A stretch of DNA of 64,000 bases from Antiquaquibacter oligotrophicus. GTDB taxonomy: Bacteria; Actinomycetota; Actinomycetes; Actinomycetales; Microbacteriaceae. The translations under genes and the position numbers were made by a program. Within the stretch, counting starts at the first letter, position 1; each line of letters opens with the position of its first letter. Where the stretch lies: positions 868,001-932,000 of the forward strand of contig NZ_CP085036.1 in NCBI RefSeq assembly GCF_020535405.1, read 5' to 3'. Positions 27,520 to 40,974 of this stretch are shown here, in pieces. The notes under the pieces were generated by a model that was not told the origin of the DNA, ran no database searches, and saw only the letters and a list, made by a program, of their open reading frames with translations.

Positions 27520-27540
27520 GGCGACCAGGCCCGCCGAAGG

Positions 27541-27744
27541 CTAGGCCAGCTTGACCGACTCGGCCTGCGGACCCTTCGAGCCGGTACCGACCTCGAAAAC
27601 AACCGCTTGGCCCTCCTCGAGGACCTTATAGCCGGCCATGTCGATGGCGGAGTAGTGAACGAACACGTCCTGACCTCCACCGTCCACGGTGATGAAGCCG
27701 TAGCCCTTTTCAGCGTTGAACCACTTAACGGTTCCGTTCGCCAT
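27541..27744 (-). CDS. CspA-family cold-shock protein
   Basis: The 67-aa single-domain protein has both RNA-binding motifs, KGYGFI and VFVHYSAI, and starts [14 protein letters not shown]. It acts as an RNA chaperone. ATG at 27744 with an AGGGAG ribosome site; the open frame upstream is the long 5' leader usual for csp genes. Confidence 0.95.
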   Translation of the reverse strand: MANGTVKWFNAEKGYGFITVDGGGQDVFVHYSAIDMAGYKVLEEGQAVVFEVGTGSKGPQAESVKLA

Positions 27745-27911
27745 GTGTTGCTCCCTGCTGTGAAACGTGGCTGTGTACTCGCCACAGATTCCAGATGCTA
27801 GCGGAGCAAACGCGGCAGAAAACGGGGAAACAGGCCCCGGGAGGGGCATCCGGGCAATGTTAAACACGCACGTAACACGCCCGATACGGGGCGTGTCATT
27901 TCACGCCGGAA

Positions 27912-28493
27912 TCAGCCCTCGGCGACGGGCTGTTCGTCGTCCGCGCCGAGCACGATGGTGATGTCCGCTCCGGGGAAAGTCTCCGGCGGAACGAGGCGAA
28001 CATCGCCGACGCCGAGAGCGGCTACGAGGCCACGCGCGATGCCCTCGTCCTCGGGTATGCGGTAGTAGACGATGGTTTCGTCGACGACATCGGCGGCCTG
28101 AGCGTTGGCGCGAGTGCCGATCGGCCAACCCGCGGCGGCAAGCTGGTCACCGATCGTGTTCTGGAGGCCGACCTCATTCGTACCGTTGAGCACGGTGATC
28201 GTGAAGCCGCGTGCCGGGTCGATCGCCGAGGGGTCGGTTACGGCATCCATCGTCGGCGTCGGCGTGGGTGTGGGTGTCGGCGTTTCGGCGACAGGGGCCA
28301 GGCCCAGCCCCAGATCGATGTCGAGGAAACGGCTGATGCCGAACAGGCCGCCGAAAACGAGCACACCCGTGGCCAGAGCGGCCCACGCGAACGCGATCCA
28401 ACCGCGCCCCCTGCGGGCGGGCGCGCGGTGTGCGCCAACGCGGGAGAGGTCAGCGGGAACGTTGTCGAAGCGATCCGGGGGGAAAGAGGCCAT
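27912..28493 (-). CDS. LytR C-terminal domain (LytR_C) membrane protein
   Basis: The 193-aa protein has a cytoplasmic N-terminus, one TM helix (about 32-55), a Thr-Pro repeat spacer (TPTPTPTPT), and a C-terminal LytR_C domain (about 97-190; ITVLNGTNEVGLQNTIGDQL, VYYRIPEDEGIARGLV). The domain is extracytoplasmic and linked to wall assembly, but this protein lacks the LytR-CpsA-Psr catalytic part. It follows the DUF3263 gene by 12 bp, the same order as in mycobacteria. Confidence 0.85.
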   Translation of the reverse strand: MASFPPDRFDNVPADLSRVGAHRAPARRGRGWIAFAWAALATGVLVFGGLFGISRFLDIDLGLGLAPVAETPTPTPTPTPTMDAVTDPSAIDPARGFTITVLNGTNEVGLQNTIGDQLAAAGWPIGTRANAQAADVVDETIVYYRIPEDEGIARGLVAALGVGDVRLVPPETFPGADITIVLGADDEQPVAEG

Positions 28494-28505
28494 AGCTAAA
28501 TCGTT

Positions 28506-28805
28506 CTATTCCTGGTCGGGGGAAGAAATTCTGAACTCTCTGGCAGCGCGGGCACTCGTGCGAGCGTCCCGGGCCCGGAGCAGTCTCCTGACCAGCATGG
28601 GATCGTGTCGCACAGCTTCGGGCATATCGATCACGGCGTTCAGCAGTTGATAATAGCGGGCTGTGCTGAGTCCAAACTCCTCGCGGATCGCGACCTCCTT
28701 GGCTCCAGCGTGTCGCCACCACTGTCGCTCGAACGCCAGAATGCGGCGCTCCCGCTCGGGGAACTCGTCGCCATCGGCGCTGTGACGCTGCGGTTGCGCG
28801 GACAT
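28506..28805 (-). CDS. DUF3263 domain-containing protein
   Basis: The 99-aa protein matches DUF3263. It has a helix-turn-helix-like core, FERQWWRHAGAKEVAIREEF, then GLSTARYYQLLNAVID. It may bind DNA; no target is known. Start ATG at 28805; operon with LytR_C. Confidence 0.87.
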   Translation of the reverse strand: MSAQPQRHSADGDEFPERERRILAFERQWWRHAGAKEVAIREEFGLSTARYYQLLNAVIDMPEAVRHDPMLVRRLLRARDARTSARAAREFRISSPDQE

Positions 28806-28901
28806 TCGACCTCCCGACCGCTCATCCTAGGCGCGCCCAAGCCTTCGGAGCGGTTGCGCCGCGCTCTGCGCTCGCTCCCAGCCAGTCGAGCCGCCACCAA
28901 G

Positions 28902-28917
28902 GTTAGGATGTCCTAAG
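28902..28917. promoter_or_regulatory. DtxR/IdeR-type iron box before the HmuT-like gene
   Basis: The stretch contains TTAGGA-TG-TCCTAA, a perfect inverted repeat resembling the core of the DtxR box, about 25 bp before the start codon. It would place the heme-binding lipoprotein under iron control by the repressor encoded at 14272-14961. Confidence 0.6.
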
Positions 28918-28940
28918 TACTCCCGACTCGATTGGCCCCC

Positions 28941-30035
28941 ATGCTCACACGCACGAGCGCGTTCCTGGCGCTCGGTGCGGTCGTCATCACGGCGCTCGCC
29001 GGATGCACCGTGCCAGCCTCCCCGGCGCACGAAACACCCGTCGCGTCCAGCGCCCCGGCCGTCCCCCTCGCCGACCTGGACATCCTCGAGGACCCGCGGA
29101 GCTATGTCGGAGAATCGACCGCGGTGCTCGCCGATCGCTCCCTCGGGACCGCGCCCGCCCCCGAACAGTCGTTACCCGTGACCGTCACATCCCGCGACCT
29201 CGACGGTGAGACAACGGTCACCGTCAACAGCACCGAGCGCATCGTCGCCATGGACATAGCCGGATCCATCGCCTCGACCGTCGCCGCCCTCGGGCTCGGG
29301 GACAAGCTCGTCGGGCGGGACATCTCGACCACCGCGCCCGAGTTAGCGGACCTCCCCCTCGTGACCTCCAACGGCCACACCGTGAACGCAGAAGCGATCC
29401 TCGCCCTGCGGCCCGACATCGTCATCACCGACGGGACGATCGGACCGATCGATGTTGTGCTCCAACTGCGAGAAGCCGGGGTGTCCGTTGTGTTCGTCGA
29501 GAACGAACCATCGTTGGCGGGAGTGGGCGAACTGGCACGACAGGTCGGCGAAACGCTCGGGGCATCCGACGCCGGTGAGGCACTCGCCGAAACGCTCGAC
29601 GCCGAGATTCAGGCCAAGATCACGGAAATAGCCGAGATCGTGCCCGGCGGCGAGCCGCTTCGGATGCTCTTCCTCTACCTGCGCGGAAACTCAGGCATCT
29701 ACTACCTCTTCGGTGGCGACTCCGGCGCGGACGTACTCATCGAGTCGCTCGGGGGGATCGACGTTGCGGCCGAACTCGGGTTCGAAGGACAACGCCCCAT
29801 GACCGACGAGGCAATGGTGGCGGCCAACCCGGACCTCATCTTCGTGATGACGGCGGGCATCGAGAGTGTCGGCGGTGTGGACGGACTGCTGCAGTCGAAG
29901 CCCGCCATCGGGCTCACCGCCGCCGGCCAGCACCGCAGGTTCGTCGACATGGCCGACGGGGACATCCTGAGCTTTGGGCCGCGCACCGCCGGCGTGCTCG
30001 ACGCACTCGCGCGTGCGGTGTACGCGCCGGAGTAG
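28941..30035 (+). CDS. hmuT: Heme ABC transporter substrate-binding lipoprotein (HmuT-like)
   Basis: The 364-aa lipoprotein has signal peptide and lipobox LAGC (Cys22). The mature part is a class III periplasmic-binding fold: ERIVAMDIAGSIASTVAALG, LRPDIVITDGTIGP, VFVENEPSLAGVGELARQVG. This matches HmuT/FhuD-like hemin receptors. ATG at 28941 is preferred over the TTG three codons earlier. No permease or ATPase gene follows, so the transporter must be encoded elsewhere or is missing. It converges on the HtaA gene. Confidence 0.82.
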   Translation: MLTRTSAFLALGAVVITALAGCTVPASPAHETPVASSAPAVPLADLDILEDPRSYVGESTAVLADRSLGTAPAPEQSLPVTVTSRDLDGETTVTVNSTERIVAMDIAGSIASTVAALGLGDKLVGRDISTTAPELADLPLVTSNGHTVNAEAILALRPDIVITDGTIGPIDVVLQLREAGVSVVFVENEPSLAGVGELARQVGETLGASDAGEALAETLDAEIQAKITEIAEIVPGGEPLRMLFLYLRGNSGIYYLFGGDSGADVLIESLGGIDVAAELGFEGQRPMTDEAMVAANPDLIFVMTAGIESVGGVDGLLQSKPAIGLTAAGQHRRFVDMADGDILSFGPRTAGVLDALARAVYAPE

Positions 30036-30047
30036 CGCGGGGGCGCA

Positions 30048-30310
30048 GGTTTCGAGACGCCGCTCCGCGGCTCCTCAACCAGCGGGTATTGCGGGGCGCA
30101 GGTTTGGACGCCGCTTCGCGGCTCCTCAACCAGCGGGTATTGCGGGGCGCAGGTTTCGAGACGCGCTCCTGCGGAGCGCTCCTCAACCAGCGGGGTTATT
30201 GCGGGGGGGGGGGCGGGTTTCGAGACGCGCTCCTGCGAAGCGCTCCTCAACCGGGGGTGCGACTACCTGGTGGTTGAGTAGCCGCGGCGCAGCCCGGCGT
30301 TATCGAAACC
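30048..30310. repeat. Tandem cluster of five dispersed palindromic repeat units
   Basis: Four direct units run GGTTTCGAGACGC to CTCCTCAACC, at about 30048-30080, 30099-30131, 30152-30188 and 30216-30252. A fifth, inverted unit of the second subtype (GGTTGAGTAGCC to TATCGAAACC) lies at 30272-30310. Spacers of 18-27 bp are also related (GCGGGTATTGCGGGGCGCA). An 11-G homopolymer lies at 30203-30213. The cluster fills the gap between the convergent heme genes. Confidence 0.9.
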
Positions 30311-30381
30311 ACTGCACGCCGCACCTCGGACGCACGGTTCGGCGGCTCCCGCCCCCGGCGGGGCGAGGAGCCGCCGAACGG

Positions 30382-35538
<5,157 letters not shown>

Positions 35539-35588
35539 GGGTGTGATTCTCCAGAGGGTGACGGCCCGAGGGTGCGGGCACCAATCAC

Positions 35589-35607
35589 TTAGCTAAGGCT
35601 AAGCTAA
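35589..35607. promoter_or_regulatory. DtxR/IdeR iron box before the HtaA gene
   Basis: TTAGCTAAGGCTAAGCTAA is a 19-bp near-palindrome in the layout of the DtxR consensus TTAGGTTAGCCTAACCTAA. It lies 51 bp upstream of the HtaA start codon. A further inverted repeat, GGTAAGG-ATTA-CCTTACC, spans about 35648-35665 and overlaps the stop of the GNAT gene; it could be a second, weaker site. Confidence 0.78.
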
Positions 35608-35655
35608 CTCGACTCTAGGCCGAGACGCGTTTCGCTGTCAAAGCTTTGGTAAGGA

Positions 35656-36123
35656 TTACCTTACCGGGTCGCTGGCCCGGTACATGGAGAGATGCGGGAT
35701 GCCCGCCTCCTGGTACACGTCACCGAACGCCACGAATCCGTGCCGGGCGTAGAGCGGTGCGATGTACTCCTGCGCGTGCAGGAGCATCGAGTCACCCCCG
35801 AAGTCGGCGATCGCGGCCTCCAGCAGCGCGTGCGCGAGGCCCTTCCCACGATGGTCCGCGTGCACGACGACCCGACCGACGATGCGGCGGGCATCCCGGT
35901 GTTCAGGCTCGTCGTCGAGGAGCACCCGCAGGCAGGCCACGACATCGCGACCCTCGCGCACGAAGTAGTGCACGGTTGTGGGCTCCAGGTCGCGCCAGTC
36001 GAGTTCCTCCTCGTCGATGTGCTGCTCGAGGAAGAACACGTCGGTGCGCAGCTTGAGCACCGCGTAGAGTTCATCGGTCGAGAGTTCGTCGCTGCGCCTG
36101 ACGGTCACGGAACATTCGGCCAC
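35656..36123 (-). CDS. ElaA-type GNAT N-acetyltransferase
   Basis: The 155-aa protein fits the ElaA branch of GNAT: LRTDVFFLEQHIDEEELDWRD-type N-terminus and the acetyl-CoA loop VVHADHRGKGLAHALL. GTG at 36123 is chosen; the open frame to 36492 overlaps the msrB gene on the other strand and is not coding. Substrate unknown. Transcription continues toward the HtaA gene, 117 bp away. Confidence 0.85.
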   Translation of the reverse strand: MAECSVTVRRSDELSTDELYAVLKLRTDVFFLEQHIDEEELDWRDLEPTTVHYFVREGRDVVACLRVLLDDEPEHRDARRIVGRVVVHADHRGKGLAHALLEAAIADFGGDSMLLHAQEYIAPLYARHGFVAFGDVYQEAGIPHLSMYRASDPVR

Positions 36124-36174
36124 GCTCGCGAGTTTAATGGAGCACGAGAATTCTTCCCCGTTCTGGAGAACACC

Positions 36175-36576
36175 ATGACCTACAACGTGAACAAGTCCGA
36201 CGACGAGTGGCGCCAGCAGCTCTCCCCCGAGGAGTACGCGATCCTGCGCGAGGCCGCGACGGAGCGGGCGTGGACGGGTGATCTCCTCGACGAGAACCGC
36301 GAGGGTGTCTACCGCTGCAAGGGTTGCGGCCAGGAGTTGTTCCGTAGCAACGCCAAGTTCGACTCGCACTGCGGCTGGCCGAGCTTCTACATCCCTTCGG
36401 AGCAGGACGCCGTGGAGCTCGTCAAGGACACGTCGCTCGGCATGGAGCGCGTCGAGGTGCGCTGCGCGAACTGCGGTTCGCACCTTGGCCACGTCTTCGA
36501 TGACGCCCCCACGACCCCTACTGGCGACCGTTTCTGCATGAACTCGGTCTCGCTCACGTTCGAGGCCGCGGAGTAG
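36175..36576 (+). CDS. msrB: Peptide-methionine (R)-S-oxide reductase
   Basis: The 133-aa MsrB reduces methionine-R-sulfoxide in proteins. Zinc ligands are in CKGCGQELF and CANCGSHLGHVF; the substrate-site CGWPSF and catalytic Cys in RFCMNS are intact. ATG at 36175 after CTGGAG. Followed 7 bp later by the nitroreductase gene, likely one operon for oxidative-damage repair. Confidence 0.95.
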   Translation: MTYNVNKSDDEWRQQLSPEEYAILREAATERAWTGDLLDENREGVYRCKGCGQELFRSNAKFDSHCGWPSFYIPSEQDAVELVKDTSLGMERVEVRCANCGSHLGHVFDDAPTTPTGDRFCMNSVSLTFEAAE

Positions 36577-36583
36577 TTCGGCG

Positions 36584-37135
36584 GTGGCCCACCCAGCGCG
36601 CGACGCCGTCGAGCGCCGCAGGTCCCATTCGAAGGTGACGGCGGAGGCGCCGAGTCACGAGCAGCTGTTGCCGCTCGTGGCCGCGGCGGGAGGCGTCGCC
36701 GACCATGGGTCGCTGCATCCGTGGCGTCTCATCGAACTGCGTGGCGCCGACCGGGCTCGGCTCGGTGACGCGCTCGCGGAGGCCAGCGGGCTCGAGGGCA
36801 AGGATGCAGCGAAGCTCGCCGAGAAGCCGCTGCGGGCATCCCTTCTCATCGCCGTTGTCGCTGTGCACCAGCCGAGTTTCAAGGTGCCCGAGTGGGAGCA
36901 GGATGCCACGGCCGCTGGCGTCGCCCACGTGCTGAGCCTCCTCCTCGACGAGGCCGGCTGGGGTGTCATCTGGCGCACGGGAGGTCACACCCGATCGGAA
37001 CCCGTTCGACGGATGCACGGCCTCGCCGACAACGAGGTGCTGCTCGGCTGGCTCTACGTCGGCGGCATCGTCCCAGACAAATCGAAGCCCGGTCGCAAGC
37101 TCATCGACCCCACCCGATACCTCACGGCGCTGTAG
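36584..37135 (+). CDS. Nitroreductase family protein
   Basis: The 183-aa FMN-dependent family member is similar to YdjA-type small nitroreductases: RRRSHSKVTAEAPSHEQLLP, SLHPWRLIELRG, and GWGVIWRTGG. Substrate unknown. GTG at 36584. Co-directional with msrB and just upstream of tRNA-Thr. Confidence 0.82.
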   Translation: MAHPARDAVERRRSHSKVTAEAPSHEQLLPLVAAAGGVADHGSLHPWRLIELRGADRARLGDALAEASGLEGKDAAKLAEKPLRASLLIAVVAVHQPSFKVPEWEQDATAAGVAHVLSLLLDEAGWGVIWRTGGHTRSEPVRRMHGLADNEVLLGWLYVGGIVPDKSKPGRKLIDPTRYLTAL

Positions 37136-37181
37136 CGTTCGGCTGGCCGCGCCAGCGTCGGTAGGATGGTGCGCGGTTCAT

Positions 37182-37255
37182 GCCCCCTTAGCTCAGATGG
37201 CCAGAGCATCGCTCTTGTAAAGCGAGGGTCGTCGGTTCGAATCCGACAGGGGGCT
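37182..37255 (+). tRNA. tRNA-Thr(TGT)
   Basis: The 74-nt cloverleaf has acceptor GCCCCCT/AGGGGGC, anticodon stem TCGCT/AGCGA with loop CTTGTAA (TGT), and T-arm GTCGG-TTCGAAT-CCGAC. No CCA is encoded. Its 3' end is duplicated at 38388-38412. Confidence 0.93.
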
Positions 37256-37305
37256 CTGAGAATGCCCGATCAGAGGTCGAGATTACGTCGACTCTCCGCC
37301 AGACT

Positions 37306-37908
37306 GTGTCCGTGACTCTCGAATCTGGGATCGGGATCCTGTTGAGCGTCGGCGCTCTTGCGGTCGCCGGGTTCCTCGCAGCTCTCCATGTGCTCCCCAC
37401 TGGCCTCTCGCCCATCCGGAATCCTGTGAGCCAGTACGCGCTCACGAGGTATGGCCGCCTCTACCGCGGCGCGACCCTCGCGGCGGGATTCACCGGTGTC
37501 GTGGCGGCGGGGCTGCTCCTTCTTCGCTATAGCGGCGTCGCAGCGATGGTCACGACCGTTCTGCTGCTGGTTTTCGCGGTCGCGAGGCTGCTGATCGGGT
37601 TCTTCCCCATGGATGCTCCGGCTGCACCCCGCACGCGCACCGGGCGTACCCACAACTTCCTGGCATTCGCTGCTTTCGGGGCGGTAACCGCCGCGGCGTT
37701 CGTGGCAGGCGGCGCGTTCCACGACAACGGCGAACCGACCCTCGCGACCTTGTCGACCGCGGCTGGCGTCGTCATGGCGGTGGGCACGGTCGGGATGCTC
37801 GTCACGGCACGGTCGAAGCGCGGCTTCGGCCTCGCTGAGCGCTTCATCTATCTTGGCTTCATCGCATGGTTCCTCGTTGTTGGCATCTCAGCGGCGACGA
37901 CCGCGTGA
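37306..37908 (+). CDS. DUF998 membrane protein
   Basis: The 200-aa protein has six hydrophobic segments and the DUF998 pattern (GLSPIRNPVSQYALTRYG after the first helix; LLIGFFPMDAP). Function unknown. GTG at 37306, alternative GTG at 37312. It lies directly behind tRNA-Thr, inside the interval bounded by the duplicated tRNA end. Confidence 0.75.
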   Translation: MSVTLESGIGILLSVGALAVAGFLAALHVLPTGLSPIRNPVSQYALTRYGRLYRGATLAAGFTGVVAAGLLLLRYSGVAAMVTTVLLLVFAVARLLIGFFPMDAPAAPRTRTGRTHNFLAFAAFGAVTAAAFVAGGAFHDNGEPTLATLSTAAGVVMAVGTVGMLVTARSKRGFGLAERFIYLGFIAWFLVVGISAATTA

Positions 37909-37923
37909 ACTGAAAGGGAAATC

Positions 37924-38337
37924 ATGAACTCCGGATCGGGATTCGAGTACGAGCTGTACCACACGGTCATCATTGTGATCTCGAGCGTGATCGCGTACAT
38001 CTTCTACAGCCTCATGGCGTCGCGCATCTTCGCAAAAGCGGGCGTAAAGCCCTGGCAGGCGTGGGTGCCGTTCCTCGTCACCTGGCGTTTGCTGCAGCTC
38101 GGGGGTAAGCCCGGGTGGTTCCTTCTCATCGGACTCATCCCGATCGTCGGCCAGATCATTTACCTCATCCAGAGGTGGATCGCGCAGTACCGCATCGGCC
38201 TTGGACTGGAAAAAAGCGGAGTCTTCGTGATCCTCGCCATCCTGCTTGAGCCGGTGTGGTTCCTTGTCCTCGCGATCGACGGGTCAACGTGGAGCCCCAA
38301 GCACACCTCGCTTGTCCCCGAGTCGGCGAGGTCCTAG
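37924..38337 (+). CDS. DUF5684-like membrane protein
   Basis: The 137-aa protein has three to four hydrophobic segments. The motif IFAKAGVKPWQAWVPFLVTW, followed by a GKPGWFLLIGLIPIVGQI segment, is typical of the DUF5684 family. Role unknown. ATG at 37924 with GAAAGGG upstream, 15 bp after the DUF998 gene. Confidence 0.78.
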   Translation: MNSGSGFEYELYHTVIIVISSVIAYIFYSLMASRIFAKAGVKPWQAWVPFLVTWRLLQLGGKPGWFLLIGLIPIVGQIIYLIQRWIAQYRIGLGLEKSGVFVILAILLEPVWFLVLAIDGSTWSPKHTSLVPESARS

Positions 38338-38365
38338 AAATATCCGTGGTTGCCCGACCAGGGCT

Positions 38366-38412
38366 CGTCTCGCTCGGGTAAAGCAAAGGTTCGAATCCGA
38401 CGGGGGCTCTGA
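38366..38412 (+). pseudogene. tRNA-Thr 3' remnant (att-like duplication)
   Basis: GGTTCGAATCCGAC(A)GGGGGCTCTGA, the T-arm and acceptor end of tRNA-Thr(TGT), recurs at 38388-38412 with one base deleted. Upstream, TCGCTCGGGTAAAGC resembles the anticodon arm TCGCTCTTGTAAAGC. It is not a functional tRNA. The duplicated end delimits a 1.15-kb interval carrying two membrane-protein genes. Confidence 0.75.
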
Positions 38413-38456
38413 AAACTCGTTGTGGACAGTGTCCACATGCTGCTACCGTCCTGACT

Positions 38457-38723
38457 ATGGCGCTGGATCACACCTTCACGACCACACTCGTCGGCGGCAT
38501 GGGGCCACACAACTGGACGTGTGTCGTGATGCCGGAATCGCGCGAGATCCTCGGAACGTCGAAGGCTGCGAAAGTGCATGCGACCGTCGATGGCGCGGAC
38601 TTCGACGCGACGCTACTGCCACACAAAGGTGGTCACATGCTCGCCATCAAACAGGCCATCCAGAACGAGATCGGTAAACACGCCGGCGACGACGTCACGG
38701 TCCGACTAATTGCGACCGCCTAA
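38457..38723 (+). CDS. DUF1905 domain-containing protein
   Basis: The 88-aa protein is a single DUF1905 beta-barrel: start MALDHTFTTTLVGG, core KVHATVDGADFDATLLPHKG, and MLAIKQAIQNEIGKHAGDDV. Function unknown. ATG at 38457. Converges on the GGDEF gene. Confidence 0.85.
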   Translation: MALDHTFTTTLVGGMGPHNWTCVVMPESREILGTSKAAKVHATVDGADFDATLLPHKGGHMLAIKQAIQNEIGKHAGDDVTVRLIATA

Positions 38724-38744
38724 CGAGAGCCGCAAAGGTACCGC

Positions 38745-40145
38745 TTAGGCAGCGATCGCGATGCGGTCTTTGCCGGACTTTTTCGCCTCGTACATGGCGT
38801 CGTCGGCCATACGCGTGAGAGTTTCCGCGTTGATGGGGGTCGGGCCGCCCGGGTCCGCTACCGCGATGCCGATGGATGCCGTCACCCCGAAGCCGTTGGG
38901 CAGCCAGTCCAGCGGCGCCCTGACCGCGGTGGCAATACGTTCCGCGATGGCACGGGATGCCGCGGCATCCGCCCCCGGGCACACCACAAGAAATTCGTCC
39001 CCTCCGAATCGACCCACGGTATCCCCCTCGCGGCGAAGCACCTCGGAGATACGGGACGCGACATCCTGCAGAACTCGGTCCCCTGCGCGGTGGCCGAGCT
39101 CGTCGTTGATGGCTTTGAAGCCATCAAGGTCGAGAAAGATGAGCGACACGGGCGCACCGGTGGTGTGAGCCTCCTCGAAGGCGTCTGCCGCGCGCTCGTC
39201 GATCGTCGTGCGGTTGACGAGTCCGGTGAGCTGGTCGTACTCGGCCGCATACCGCAACTCCGCTTGCAAGCGGATCCTGGAGAGCGCCAGACCAGCGTGA
39301 CGGGCGAGCGCGCGATACAACTCCATGTATTGCTGATCGATATCGCGCGGTGTGCCGAAGAGGCACACGAAGGCGCCGAGAATCGCGTCGCCGTCGGGGA
39401 TAGAGATCGCCGTGAGTGTTGAGGTTCGCGCGGCGCGCATGAGGTCACCGACTTCCTCGCTTCGCGAGTAGGCGTCCTCGATGTCCCGGATGATGAATAG
39501 TTCGTCGGGCGACAGCGCCTTGGAACCGGCCGGTCGCGACGCCCTGATCGCATCGAGCATGGGTTGGTGCTGCGCGCCCACAACAACCTGAAACTTCACG
39601 CCCTCGGGGTCGTAGGCGACCACTGCTGCGTCGATAGCGCCGAAAGCAGAGCGACCGATCTCCACGAGCATCGTCGCAAGCTCCTCCTCGGACGAGGCGG
39701 CAAGGAAGCGGGCGGCTGCATCCTGGAGCACACGCACGCGACTTTCGGAGAACTCGGCGGCTCGTTTGGCGGCGAGCATTTCGTTCTCGAAATCGCGACG
39801 GTTGCTGGCGTCGAAGACCGCAAGTCGCACACCCTGTTCGTCGGCAGTGATGACGGCGTTGACGAGCACGGGGAGATCGGTGCCGTCGGCGCGCACAAGG
39901 CGGAGGGAGACCTCCTTCAGTTCCTTCCGCAACCAGAGCTCGTCCTGGAACTGGGTGGCGTACACCGTCTGCTCCCCCGCCGCCACGAGCGAAGCAAAAG
40001 AGCGACCGACGATGTCCTCGCGCGTGTAGCCGGTCCACAGCAGGAAGGTGTCGTTGACGTGAACGACGACGTCGTCGATACCCGCTGTGAGCAGACCACA
40101 CGGTGCCGCGTTGAAGAGCGCGTCGACGGAATGGAGCGGGCTCAT
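38745..40145 (-). CDS. PAS-GAF-GGDEF diguanylate cyclase
   Basis: The 466-aa soluble protein has a PAS domain (about 1-125; GIDDVVVHVNDTFLLWTGYT), a short coiled linker, a GAF domain (about 140-290), and a GGDEF domain (about 310-466) with intact active-site RFGGDEF, so it should make c-di-GMP. There is no transmembrane segment. Its ATG overlaps the stop of the RsbQ-like hydrolase gene (ATGA), implying coupled translation. In RsbQ/RsbP of Bacillus the hydrolase partner also acts on a PAS domain, so the PAS here is the likely input site. Confidence 0.9.
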   Translation of the reverse strand: MSPLHSVDALFNAAPCGLLTAGIDDVVVHVNDTFLLWTGYTREDIVGRSFASLVAAGEQTVYATQFQDELWLRKELKEVSLRLVRADGTDLPVLVNAVITADEQGVRLAVFDASNRRDFENEMLAAKRAAEFSESRVRVLQDAAARFLAASSEEELATMLVEIGRSAFGAIDAAVVAYDPEGVKFQVVVGAQHQPMLDAIRASRPAGSKALSPDELFIIRDIEDAYSRSEEVGDLMRAARTSTLTAISIPDGDAILGAFVCLFGTPRDIDQQYMELYRALARHAGLALSRIRLQAELRYAAEYDQLTGLVNRTTIDERAADAFEEAHTTGAPVSLIFLDLDGFKAINDELGHRAGDRVLQDVASRISEVLRREGDTVGRFGGDEFLVVCPGADAAASRAIAERIATAVRAPLDWLPNGFGVTASIGIAVADPGGPTPINAETLTRMADDAMYEAKKSGKDRIAIAA

Positions 40146-40936
40146 CGCAGGTAGTCCTTGATGCTCTGAGCCACGAGATCCGGATCGGAAAGCAAAGGGA
40201 CGTGACCTCGAGACGGGATCGTCACCATAGTGCTGGTCGGGATGCTGCGGTGAACGTACGCCCCCACCTCGGGCCCCGCAACGGCATCCTCGGCGATCTG
40301 CAGAACGAGCGCGGGAACCGTCACGTCACGCAGATCGCGCCGGTGGTCAGCACGGAACGTTACACGCGCGAACTGCGAGTTGATCTCCGGATCGATCGCG
40401 TAAATGCCTTCCGCGAAGTCGGCACTGAGCTCAAGCCTGTCGGGCATACCGACGATGATGGGCGCCAACGACTGCGAGAAGCTCAAGTAGTTCGTCTCCA
40501 GGGACGTCAACAGATCGTCGATCGCCTGTCGCGAGAAGCCGCCGCGGTATCCCTCATCGTCGAGGTAGCGCGGTGAGGGTGCGATGAGCACAAGTTTGCT
40601 CACGAGGTCGGGGCGCGCGTTGGCGGCAAGAACGGCGGTCATCGCACCAATCGAGTGACCCACGAGCACAACATCCGTCAGCGCGAGCGCTTCGACAATT
40701 TCGATGACGTCGTCGGCGTAACCGTGAAGTGTGTCGTACTTGGAGCGGTCGTAGACGCTCTTATCGGAGCCGCCGACACCGACCTGATCGAAGACGACCA
40801 CACGGAAGTGGGGTTCGAGGGCCTCGGCGACGTACCGCCAGGTCTCACGGGTCGAACCGAACCCGTGGATGAGCACGAGTGTTGTGCCGTCCGTATTTCC
40901 GGTAACGCGAACATTGTTGCGCTTCAAAGGGTCCAC
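40142..40936 (-). CDS. RsbQ-like alpha/beta hydrolase (signal-sensing partner of the GGDEF protein)
   Basis: The 264-aa protein follows RsbQ closely: RNNVRVTGNTDGTTLVLIHG, FDQVGVGGSDKSVYDRSKYD, LIAPSPRYLDDEGYRGGF. The triad is complete: Ser95 (GHSIGA), Asp217, His245 (GHVPLL). RsbQ and its plant relatives hydrolyse a small hydrophobic ligand and pass the signal to a partner. Here the partner encoded 4 bp downstream is a PAS-GAF-GGDEF protein instead of the PAS-phosphatase RsbP. The start codon GTG at 40936 is somewhat uncertain. Confidence 0.87.
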   Translation of the reverse strand: MDPLKRNNVRVTGNTDGTTLVLIHGFGSTRETWRYVAEALEPHFRVVVFDQVGVGGSDKSVYDRSKYDTLHGYADDVIEIVEALALTDVVLVGHSIGAMTAVLAANARPDLVSKLVLIAPSPRYLDDEGYRGGFSRQAIDDLLTSLETNYLSFSQSLAPIIVGMPDRLELSADFAEGIYAIDPEINSQFARVTFRADHRRDLRDVTVPALVLQIAEDAVAGPEVGAYVHRSIPTSTMVTIPSRGHVPLLSDPDLVAQSIKDYLR

Positions 40937-40974
40937 GCCCAGGTGCCCTTCTCACGATGACTACTCCCCGGAGT

